64,000 nucleotides of DNA from Volutella citrinella (Eukaryota > Ascomycota > Sordariomycetes > Hypocreales > Nectriaceae). The notes under the pieces were generated by a model, which saw only the letters and a program-made list of their open reading frames with translations, was not told the DNA's origin and made no database searches. The stretch spans positions 5,146,001 through 5,210,000 of the forward strand of contig JAWZSP010000001.1 in the NCBI GenBank assembly GCA_034401135.1, written 5' to 3'. Shown here piece by piece: positions 22,389-32,647 of this stretch (position 1 is its first letter; each line of letters begins with the position of its first letter). Both the position numbers and the translations under genes were made by a program.

Positions 22389-24227
22389 ATGCATCCAGCT
22401 TTTTTCGATCCTTCTTTTCTTAAGACCCTGCTCTACGCAGCCGTGATGACTGCGAGTCTCGGCAGTGCGAGCGACCTCCATGGTCTCAACCTTCTCCGGG
22501 CCTCGGCAAAGGATGTTTCCGAAGCTTTGTCCCAAGGCAAAGTAACATCTGTCGAGCTTGTGGACGCCTATCTCCAGCGTATCGAAGAAAACAACATTGC
22601 GGGACTTGGACTGCGCGCCATCATTGAAACTGCGCCATACGAGTCGGTCATCGCCATCGCAAAATCGCTTGATGCTGAGCGCGCGAATGGGTCCGTTCGT
22701 AGTGACCTCCATGGGATCCCCATTATTGTCAAGGATAGTTAGTATTCAGTCTCGAAAAAATCCAAACAAGTGAGAAAGAGCCACCTCCTGACTTGCTAGT
22801 TAGATTACAACACGGATGTCGAACTCGGCATGAACACAACAGCTGGATCTTATACGCTCTTTGAGGGCGGAGGCCACGTTAAACAGGACGCTCATGTCAT
22901 TTCTAAACTTCGCGAATCCGGCGTCATCATACTTGCCAAGGCTAATTTGCACGAGGTATGTGCAGCCATCATCAATATCATAGACATCTGCGTCTCTCCT
23001 TTCCTGCTAACTCGCGTCATCCAATTTAGTGGTCTGGGGGAAGCGGCAGGCAAAACACGTCTGCATGGAGCCCTAGAGGAGGACAAGTGTCGTCCCCGTA
23101 CGTCAAAGGCGGCTTCGCGGCAGGTGGTGACCCCGGCGGCAGCTCTTCTGGCTCCGGCGCGGGAGTCGCGGCGGGTTTCGCCCCCTTTGCGCTCGGAACC
23201 GACACCGAAGGCAGTATTCTATCGCCATCCAGCAGAAACGCCCTTTATGGGTTGAGACCATCCACAGGCCTCACAAGCAGATCAGGCGTTGTGCCAATCT
23301 GCGTTTCCCAGGACACGACATGACCGATGGGAAAGTCGACCTGGGACGTTGCGGCAGCTTTGTCCATCATGGCTGGTTACGACGCCGAGGACCCTTACTC
23401 GCAGGGTGCAGTGCCCTTCATCAAGGAGGACTACACGAAATTCGTTGGCCCCGATGGTTTTAAAGGCCTACGCATCGGTATCGCTCGGGAGCCCGCATTC
23501 AATCTCACCGCTGCCGGAGGGGAACGGGACAAGATGGCTATCGATGCGACATTGGCTACTTTTGCCAGACTAGAGGAGCTCGGCGCAACGCTTGTTGAAA
23601 CGCCTCTGCCGAACAGCAATCAGTGGCAGTATGCCTTCATTGGCGGCCCGAAACGCGTCAACAACGGAACCATCCAACTCCGTAAGTAACCCGTGGTGAC
23701 GCTGTCCTTGCATCATGAGAGGCTTATTTAACGCTCGCGTAGACTATGACCTCAAGGTGGACATGGCACATTACTTGCAAACAACCCGTGTCAATTCAAG
23801 CGTTCTGAGTCTTGAAGACATCATCAACTGGAATGAGCAACACTCTGAGTCTGAGTTTGGATCAGAGCCAGAAAAATGGGGCCAGTTGACTTTCGTCGCA
23901 GCCGATCAGCTCCAGGATAGGAATGTATCTGCCGAGTATTGGATCGCAAAATATGCGCAGGACAAGCTACATCTCGATGGACCTGGTGCAGTGTTTCAAC
24001 TGTACGATGTCGATGTCCTACTCGTTCCTTCTGAAGGGTTTGCAGCGCGCTTTGCAGCAGTCGGCAAGCTCCCCGCCGGAACCGTACCGCTGGGCTACGA
24101 TCAGATCGGTCTGCCATTCGGTATGACCTTCATCGGCAAGCGGTATGATGAGCCCTCGGTGATTCGGGCCATGTCGGCGTTCGAGGCACACTTCCCAGCT
24201 AGAAACCCTCCCAGTTTGTTGGAATGA
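22389..24227 (+). pseudogene. Amidase-signature enzyme with one in-frame UGA
   Basis: Exons 22389-22737, 22804-22955, 23030-23681 and 23743-24227 give a 546-codon frame, intact except for TGA at 23321-23323 (codon 265). There the family sequence QDT-x-GPMG normally has a sense codon (most simply GGA). The N-terminus (about 1-30) looks like a secretion signal. Amidase-signature catalytic residues are present before the stop: Lys115 (IVKD), the cis-Ser region GGSSSGSG (about 203-210) and nucleophile Ser229 (TEGSI). Past the stop the C-terminal half remains open and conserved. All introns look functional, so the lesion is recent, or the base is an error, or it is recoded. The substrate is an amide, not further predictable. 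Confidence 0.85.
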
Positions 24228-25095
24228 GGCACACATCAACTTGTGTGTCTAGGAACGAGAAATATAGACACCGCATTGCCTCAATTCTCTCTCGTTGCTC
24301 AGTCAAGCAGATGCTAGTTGCTTTCACCTAAATGTAGTTTTGAATCGGTGATTTTAATGGAACCAGAGCTAGACTTATTGCAAAAAGAAATAGACATCCA
24401 AGAGAAAAAGTGGTTTTGTCGTCTGATATGCCAGTTTGTAGACCTTTAGGTTTACTTAGGGGACCAGCAAACATGGATCTTATGGAAGGATCTTCTACAA
24501 GCTGTGATGGCACAAGCAAGAGGCCAACAAGAAGATGAATTAGGGGACGAAGAGAGAGCGATGAGCAAGTGAGTGTATATTCAAACAATTAAACAACTAC
24601 CGGAACCTCAAGCAACCTACATGTATACCTTAACTAGGGTGCGTGTTGTGTTGTAGAAGTCTGGCTTCCTTTGTGTGGAAGGTGCAAGGGGGATCACGTG
24701 ACACGAGTTGGAACAGAGGAGACCACCTTCCACAGCCGATCCTCGAGAACGTGGAGGGGGGTCCGGAGAACCCAAGCCTGCAATCTATCGAGGCGATGAG
24801 CTACATGCGTGATAACAATTTTCCTTTTACCCAACAGAAACACATGTTCAATCTTGACCCTTCGCGGTACCATTAGTGTGGCCCCACCATGAAGATAAGC
24901 CCCCGGATAGATCCCGGACCTCATGTCTGACCGGGTAGAGTGTGGTAGTGGTAGTGGTGGTAGTGGTGATGGCACTCGACGACTGAATTTAGGCGCCGCC
25001 GTTACCCAAGTTAGATGACAGTCCCTGTATACCAACTCTGAGCCGCTGTCGTTCGTCGTCAGGACCGTCACCGATACATCGTCACTGGGAACAAG
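24228..25095. other. Intergenic region with (GTGGTA)n tract
   Basis: No gene. Simple GTGGTA-type repeats lie at 24942-24972, about 120 bp before the ureohydrolase start. Confidence 0.55.
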
Positions 25096-26027
25096 ATGGC
25101 TTCGCAACTCCCCATCACTCTGATAGGCTTGCCCTACCAGTTTGGCCGCCGGGCAGCCCCTACAGATTACCAAATGGCCCGCGGCCCCGAGGTCCTGCTT
25201 GACCCTGCAGCTGTGCCTGCGCAACTACTTCAGATAACCAGTGATATCAAAACGGTATGGCTCGACAACCTGGACGACCCCGAAAACATGCCTCCTGGGG
25301 CTGTGCGGCCAACACCTCCGGGGGACCAGATGATCCGCCAGCTTTTCCAGAACAATGCGCTTGCTGACGTAGTGCGTGCTGCTCGTAGAGAAGGGCGATT
25401 CCCCCTCTGCTTCTCGGGCGGCTGCAACAGCTCGCTGGGCGTCATAAGCGGCATTGACGATGCTGGCCTGGGCATGTTCTGGTTTGACCGCACGCAGACG
25501 ACAACACGCCCGAGACGTCCACGACTGGCCTGTTTGAAGGTATGCCAGTCTCGATAATTGCAGGCGAGTGCTGGAAGACCTGGCGGGAGCAGCTCAATGG
25601 CTTCCATGTTATCCCCGCGCAGAGGATCTCGCAGATCGGCCTTCACGACTACACCAACTACATCAACAGGGGCCGTCGCGACGGCGTCGGTCACTTGGTC
25701 GATCCGAAAGCCGTCAAGAAATGGGGCTTCGAGACGGCACTCATCCGGGCCCGAGACGAGGTCGCAACCCGCGCGGATCGGGTCTACATTCACATTGACA
25801 CCGACATCATTGACAAGAACATTATGATGGCGAATACGCACTGCCGCGAAGGCGGCTTAAGCCCTGAGCAAGTTGTTTGGGCGGTTGGAAAAATTGCAGA
25901 GAGTGTGGCCATCGAAGTTATCAATTTCACCTCGTTTGATGTTGCCGTGGATCCTAGAGCTCCCAGCATCCTGACATCTCTGGCTGTCGAACTCGTCAAA
26001 ATCATTGAGAAGCAAAGGCAAGCATGA
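25096..26027 (+). pseudogene. Arginase-family ureohydrolase broken by a 1-nt deletion
   Basis: The first frame (ATG 25096) and the second frame (to stop 26027) together make a full-length arginase-fold protein of about 310 aa. The switch falls at about 25486-25490, exactly in the metal-binding DAHxD motif: the sequence reads WFD, then one base is missing, then HADDNTPETS. Other family features are readable: SGGCNSSLG in place of the usual SGNCN or GGDHS, IHIDTDIID for the second metal motif (usually DxDxxDP), and EGGLSPEQ. No intron can bridge the shift. Arginase-family enzymes hydrolyse guanidino compounds such as arginine, agmatine or guanidinobutyrate; the substrate here is unknown. It sits between an amidase and a transporter, all on the plus strand. 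Confidence 0.85.
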
Positions 26028-26741
26028 AGCTATATAGTGACAGAGGAAGTAAGCATTTGCAAATTGTCTTTGGCTTGAAACTATTCATGTGGGCGATATG
26101 AAACATCTGCATGTACTTTCATGTAGACTGCGATCTCGGCTGCGAATGCAGCACCATGGTCTCGTTGTAATGCTCGTGATACTAGCACCCTCCTCCACAT
26201 CATGTATGGACCCTCTCGTAGCGTTGATTGGCGTCCACAAGTTTCCCGGGAAACTGGAGACCCCACGACACAACTCCACCCACTGTCCGGGTCGGTGCAC
26301 GCACACATGCAGAAAGCTACGACGATACAGCCTTGGAACGCACGCATGTCAACCCATCCCCTGACATGGTCCGTCGCTTATCAAACTCGGGAGCTCTTCC
26401 AAGCTCTGGCTAATCAGTGTCGCGCGGTCAATCCTTTCGCTATCTTGCTATCTTGGGCTATCCGGATAGTTCCCGATCAGCTATGATTCGCTCAATGGCA
26501 GGTCTGAGATAGCGAAGTTCAAGTATAAACTTCTGAGAGTTGCATGTTTTTTTTTATTATGGTTCATTCGTAAGCCGGTTGATCTTGAATATACACAAAT
26601 GCCCTGCTAGATGGTTCTCAAGACTCTTTGACACGTCTTCGGGTTTCATTGATATCACTTACTGAGTCTTTGACATTTCCCCTCACAACTCATCGTAACC
26701 CTTACCAACAATCAAGTTAAAAGGGCCTGTACACTTTAAAC
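26028..26741. other. Intergenic region, no gene seen
   Basis: About 700 bp, AT-richer towards the transporter start, with a T tract at about 26548-26558. Probably the transporter promoter. Confidence 0.5.
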
Positions 26742-28221
26742 ATGGCACCCGGCGGCCCCGAAGCCATGTCGTTCATGGCACGCTTGCGTCTCTTCACACC
26801 CCGAACCGTCTTCCTCGCCTTGTACCTATCTCTTGCCGCCCTGAACTTTGGGTACGACGTTGGCAGCTTCAGTGGAGTGCAGGCCATGCCATCCTTCCGC
26901 AGAAGGTTTGGTATCTATGACAGCAACTTGAAGGCCTACGCCCTGCCGTCGTACTTGCAGAGCATCATGAACTCCACCCCCATGATTGGAAAGCTGTTGG
27001 GCGCCTTGATCTGTGGCCCCGTCACGGAGCGATTCGGTCGAGTTCATCATTGGTCGCATCATCAACTACGGAATGATTGGCTTTGTTATCATTCTGGTCC
27101 CCATCTACCAAGCCGAATGTTTCCCACCGACTCTGCGGGGCATGATCAGCTCGACCATCCAGTTCCAGATCTCGTTTGGGTCATTGTGCGCCAGCCTTGT
27201 CAATCTCGGCACGAAGGGCATCCCGACCGATGCAGGCTGGTTGATACCCACTGCGTTGCAGCTGCTTCTCCCGCTCTTTATTCTCGCACTCCTCCCATGG
27301 ATGCCAGAGAGCCCTCGTTGGCTGCTAGCCCGCGGTAGAAGAGAAGAAGCCGTAGCCAATCTGCGAAAACTCCGCGAAAAGAATGTGACAGATGCCCAAC
27401 TGGAGGCAGAAATTATTGCCTGGTCAAGCTATGACTCTAATGACGGCAAGGGACCTTGGAAGGACATCTTTAACAAGCAAAATCGCCGCCGAACGATAAT
27501 CTGCGTTGCCACCATGTTCTTTCAGCAGGCTACGGGACAGTCCTTCGTGTCCCAGTACGGAATTGTCTTCTTTCAGCAGAACAAGGTGCGCGAGCCCTTT
27601 GTCATCGGGGTCGTACAGCAGGTCGTCACTATAGTTTGCGTGCTTTTGTGCTCCGTTGTCGTGGACGCAGCAGGCAGGCGACCCGTCCTCTTCTGGGGAG
27701 TTGGTGGCATGGCGGTTTCGATCTACGTCCTGGGGGCAGTCGGTACCATCTCCAACATCACCAGCTCTCTTCGAGATCTGCTCGTCGCATGCATCCTCCT
27801 CTTCGGCGGCTTCTATTCCCTGGCATGGGGCCCTGTAGCCTACATCATCATCGGGGAGGCGGCGGCCACTCGGGTCAAGGAGAAGACCAACAACCTGGCT
27901 GTTTGCATCTCGGTGTGCACAACGTTTGTGGTCAGCTTCACCGTACCCTACCTGATCAATGCGCCGTACGCAAATTTAGGCGCCAAGGTTGGTTTCATTT
28001 ACGGGACCATCTGCGTTGCATCTTTGGTCACGGCGTATCTTCTCATCCCCGAGATGAAGGGGCGGAGCTTGGAGGAGATTGACGAACTTTTCGCGTCAGG
28101 CGTACCGGCTTGGAGTTCAAGCAAGTTCGTAACGAATGCACCGAAATTGGAGGAACTTGAGTCCGAAAAGCTTCCAGAAGATGAGGGAGATCAGTCCAAC
28201 ATGCCTCAAAGACTGCCATAA
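26742..28221 (+). pseudogene. MFS sugar-type transporter with frameshifting deletion near TM3
   Basis: The N-terminal frame (ATG 26742) encodes helix 1 (NFGYDVGSFSG), helix 2 and the family signature GPVTERFGR. It then loses the frame at about 27036-27041. The continuing frame resumes at EFIIGR, so the roughly 25-30 residues that form helix 3 in this family are missing and the frame is shifted by one. The rest is open and conserved to the stop: PESPRWLLARGR loop signature, GRRP loop, helices 7-12, PEMKGRSLEEIDELF. This is the major facilitator superfamily, sugar porter type; the substrate is unknown. No intron can restore the missing helix. Position and orientation suggest it served the adjacent amidase/ureohydrolase pathway. 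Confidence 0.85.
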
Positions 28222-28901
28222 CGAGTTCCAAGTTGGTGCACGCCATGCAAGATAAAAGTCCTTGACGAAATATGTATTTTGTTAGCTACCTTAGATGATG
28301 GCGGTCTTTTTGGCAATAAGGTATACAAGGATTACGCGTGCTTAGTTACTGCCGACATCAGAAGTCATAGGGGAAAGAGAGCGCCATAGGGAAAGGGCCA
28401 ATTTGGGAAGGACGGACCTTGGTCTTCAGTCCAGGTACTACACACATGTACTTGCTTTGTTCCCAATAGGAAATGCCCTACAAAATGTGCCAGACCCAAA
28501 TTTGTCATGTCTGTGACGATTATCGCTGATCAGATCTCTACTTAACCAGGCAAGCATCGCAAATCCTTGGAGAAACCCCTTGAAAGGTTGACTGTAGTAA
28601 CAGCTGGCTCCCAAGGGACCAACGCTCTTCCAGGGCCGCCAGGTCAAGGCAAGTGCAGAGGTCCACCCAGACGCCGGGTAGTTCCCGTGAGTTTGAACCA
28701 AGTGGAGGCTCGAGCGGCCGCAACTACTATGCCGTCCCGTCCGGTGATAGCGATAGCGACATGGCAGGTACCTTCCGCATCACCCCCGAAGCAAACAGCT
28801 GTGCTCTCATGCACCCTGACTTCTTAGCCGAACCGCGAATGGCCCAGCTCGGATAGAGCCCGCACGCAACGCCCACCACGCAACAGCCTCGGAAGAACTC
28901 A
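28222..28901. other. Intergenic region, no gene seen
   Basis: 680 bp between the transporter pseudogene and the regulator gene, presumably the regulator promoter. Confidence 0.5.
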
Positions 28902-31704
28902 ATGGAGACGAACGGCGGCAGAGCGAAGGGACTCGGTGGAGTTCGTGACCACAACCAATCGAGGAAACGCAGGCGTGTCGCGCTCGCCTGTAGCAATTGT
29001 AGAGACCGCAAGGTCCGATGCGACGGCCACAAGCCAGTATGTGGCCAGTGTCAAGCGCGCAGCGTCACTCCAGATGACTGTGTCTATGCTCAGTTGGCCA
29101 CTAGTGCTAGGCGTTTGAGCGAGCAAGAGTATGTTACCTCCAAAAAAAGAAAAGAGGAAGACATCCATCTGAGGATCTGCTCGTTAACTGTTATGGTCAC
29201 AAAGATACATTGCCAGCCTACAGCGGAAGATATCCGCCTTGCAACACGCCGCTGCTGACCACGCCTCCCAACATCCCCTCCGCTCAGACCTGACGTATGA
29301 AGGAAGTCATGCCGCGGCTGATGTGCCCCAGAGTGCAGCTGTGTCCCCCGTCGCCAACTTGTCGTTGGACCCAAACCAACCAGTGCCGGACAACGCTCTC
29401 AACGCGCAAGCCTGTGGCGGTGATGGTGGCGGCGCATACATTGACAGCAACAGCCCGGGCCCCCAGCGACTCGCAACAAGCCCACCAGCATCAGACTGGC
29501 GCTCCCCCCGTTTCAACAGCCATGCTTCCATCAATCACAAACCGGAGACACCCCGGGCCCAGGCACCACCTTCAAAGGAAGGCCAGTATGGCCCCAGTCC
29601 TGTCAGCGCCATGGGCGGCACAATTCCTCGACAGGATGATCAAGGGACGCAATCCGAGAGCAGTCAATTCTACGGAGAATCATCACTGGTATCATTGGTC
29701 CGCGAAATTGCACAGCCTCCATCACTCCAGTGCCACGCATCATCACCGTCGCGCGGACCTCGCAACCCGACGCCCATCGAGGTTAGCCAGGGCTCGATGA
29801 TGCAGACGCAGTTCTCTCTGCCGCCGCGTGAAGTTGCCGATAAGCTACTGGGACTTTACTTCTCTAGTGTCCATATCTTCTATCCATGGACACACTCGAC
29901 TAGCTTCCAGAAGGCCTACCGCGAACTATGGATGGAAGCTTCGGAGACGACCCGGTGCAGCCATGAGGCGCCAGATCTTGGCTTGGGAGGAAGCGCCTGC
30001 CCCAGACACGTCTTTTTCACTGCTCTAAACGCTATGTTCGCCATGGGCTGCGAATTTTCCGACTACCCACCAAAGGAGAAGGATATGGCCTCGACGATGT
30101 TCTTTGACAGAATCAGTCTTCTGCTGCGCTTCGACGTCCTAGACAGTGGTAGTCTTGCCAACGTACAAGCCCTTCTCCTGGTTGGCCAGTACCTCTTGTG
30201 TACGCATTTTCCGTCGAGGTGCTGGAACGTGGTTGGACTAGCCTGCCGAATGGCTGTTGGCTTGGGCCTTCACTCGGCTCGGCGCTCGGGGGATGCTGCG
30301 CCAAGTCTAGAACTCGAGATGAGGCGCCGTGTCTGGTGGGCTTGCGTGCAGATGGACATGACTGCCAGCATGACACTGGGGCGACCCAGTTCACTCCGGG
30401 TTGTAGACGACGTACCGTTGCCCATTTCTGTGGATGACGAGTACTGGATGCAGGGCCCCGGCGAGGCCCATCAACCTGCAGACAAGCTTTCGACACATCT
30501 ATTCAGCATCGAGAACATCAAGATGGCCAAGATTTTGGGCTGGATATTGGAGCGAATATATCACCCGACGTCTGATGGCCACCCACAGCCGGCATGGGAA
30601 CAACGAAAGATGAGCAGCGTCCTGAGCCTTGATTCAGAGCTGAACGCATTCGCCCGCTCATTGCCCTGGGTCCTGAAATGGGAGCGATGGGATCGGCATG
30701 ACAGCAATGACGTTCCTCTGATATTCAAACGCCAATCCAATGTTCTGCATGCAAGGTCTGCCTGCCTACTTACCTCATACTTGTCGTCTGAGAGACTCTG
30801 CTGATAGGCTATTGGCAGGTTTCTGCATATGAAGATACTCTTATACCGACCCATCTTCACTGAATTCTGCACCTCCGTCCATACACACAACCAACACCTA
30901 CCAGCACCGATCCCCGCTTCGTTGAAGGGGCCCTCCGACTTCAACGCTGGAGATGATCTGTTTGAGCCGTTGAAAGCTCAGTGTGCTTCAGCTTGCGTCA
31001 AAAGGGCCTGCGAACTTGTGGCCTCATTGGAGAATGCAAACCTCACACGCGCTACTGGGGCTTGGTGGTTCGGTCTCTTTTGTTTGTTGCCCCGGTCCCC
31101 AACACCTGCTCGGAATGCTCTCACATGCCTAACATCATTAGATCTCCTCACCGCGGCTATTATTCTGATCATAACGGAGTGCACAAAACCACTTAAAGCT
31201 CTTCTAGATGATCAAGCCCTCCGGACAGCGTGGCAAAGTTGCATGCGAACCTTGGACGTCCTCGGCCGCGACCATCCTCTGGCGGCTACGTATTGTCGCT
31301 CGTTGGAGCTTCTGCGACAGCGAAGTCTGTCGTCGATCGATGTCCAACCAAGACCTGCCGACCAAGTCCCTGGCGAGCAGCTTCATCACCATCCTAGCGA
31401 AACCGGCCAACATATACAAGGGCTCGAAGGCAGCCACCAGCCCGAACTACAGATGCACAGCCAGGGGGAGCAAACCTCACACCTAGCAGCAAACTCGCAG
31501 CACCATCGGCAGCAGGAGCAATACCCACAAGTGCCAAATACTTTTCCAGACCTGGAGCAGATGTACCACAATGACTTCGAAAACGAGACATTTGACATTT
31601 CCATGCTGTTGGGTGAGGGGACTGCGGATACGAACCACTTACTACTGCCGCTTGCTGATACGGGCACCCTTAGCTATGGCTATCCCATGACTGGGTTATT
31701 ATAA
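28902..31704 (+). CDS. Zn2Cys6 transcription factor (fungal-specific)
   Basis: Exons 28902-29128, 29217-30755 and 30819-31704 give 883 aa with no lesion. The zinc cluster has cysteines at 30, 33, 40, 47, 50 and 60 (ACSNCRDRKVRC...CGQC), preceded by a basic RKRRR stretch. A short leucine-containing coiled linker (LQRKISALQ) is created across intron 1. The fungal transcription-factor domain runs from about LGLYFSSVHIFYPW through CPRHVFFTALNAMF to the segment joined at intron 2 (LHARFLHMKILLYRPIF). The C-terminus is Gln/His-rich and ends in an acidic, hydrophobic stretch that could activate transcription. It lies last in the row amidase, ureohydrolase, transporter, as cluster regulators often do, so it is probably their regulator, but that is inference. 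Confidence 0.9.
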
Positions 31705-32647
31705 TTATGAGCCCATTGAACCCGCCTGCCCAATTCAGCAAAATTAACTGAGCTCAAGGAGGGGAGGATTGTCAGGCATCAAATCAACCTGGATTCTCGA
31801 TTCCATCCTCAGTAGGTTAGTTGCGATAGAAGGTGTAGAGGCTTCTTCACGGGACCGCCACACAGCAGGCTAGGGCCACAGTGCGCATTACAAGAGCTGC
31901 TTCCCCCCCCGCCCCCCGGTAAGCGCCGTCTTTGCGGGTGGCCGTGCCCTACGCTAGATCCGAGAGGTCTCGCTGCTTCACCACACCAAGCGCCGCCTCT
32001 CCCTTACCCATCGCATCCCTCCAGCACCGTCTCTCGGCATGCATCCTGCCATCTGCTGTGCTGTAACGCTTATTCTATCCCGCTTCCAGCTAGCCTCATG
32101 CTATGCATGTGACAGCATCCCCGAATCCAGGCATCCCCGAATCCAGGCATCCCCGAATCCAGGCATCCCGGCGCTCCCATTGGTCAGTCTCTCATATTCG
32201 TCGAACATGGGGCTTCCAGTTCTCTCCCGTCGCCAGCTTCCCATTCGCGGCCCTCGATGCCAACACTGGCAGGGGTGAGCCTGTCGCGACCGCGCCTAAC
32301 ATTCCCAGACTGGACAGTGTCCAGGCCCTCGCGTGCCGCAAGATCGATGGGCCGGGTGGTTGCCGGGCCTTCGGCTGGACCAGCATCAAGACCAGGTGCT
32401 TCATCATACGACCCGTGATGCCTTCAGCTCCCGCTTGGTGCTACTTCATGAAGCATCGGACGGGGAAATCGCCCACCACACCACCCCAGCGTCCATAACT
32501 CGACCTGAACATACAGATGAACTGACCAAGGGACTGGCAAGCCGAACCAGTGAGTGCAGATGTTCTGGTTGATGGACGTTCGTGACTTCATTAATATCCG
32601 TGACTACAAACTATAAGAGACTCCTTCGCGAGTCCTTTGCAACTCCT
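31705..32647. other. Convergent intergenic region
   Basis: About 940 bp between the stops of the Zn2Cys6 regulator (+) and phospholipase D (-). Contains the 16-bp tandem repeat listed separately. No gene seen. Confidence 0.5.
32115..32169. repeat. 16-bp tandem repeat, 3.4 copies
   Basis: Unit gcatccccgaatccag repeated perfectly three times (32115, 32131, 32147) plus a 7-bp partial copy. Confidence 0.9.

Noticed and set aside
23300..23340. An intron that would remove the amidase UGA
   Set aside because: No usable donor and acceptor surround it, and the flanking residues (QDT and GPMG equivalents) are both conserved and contiguous.
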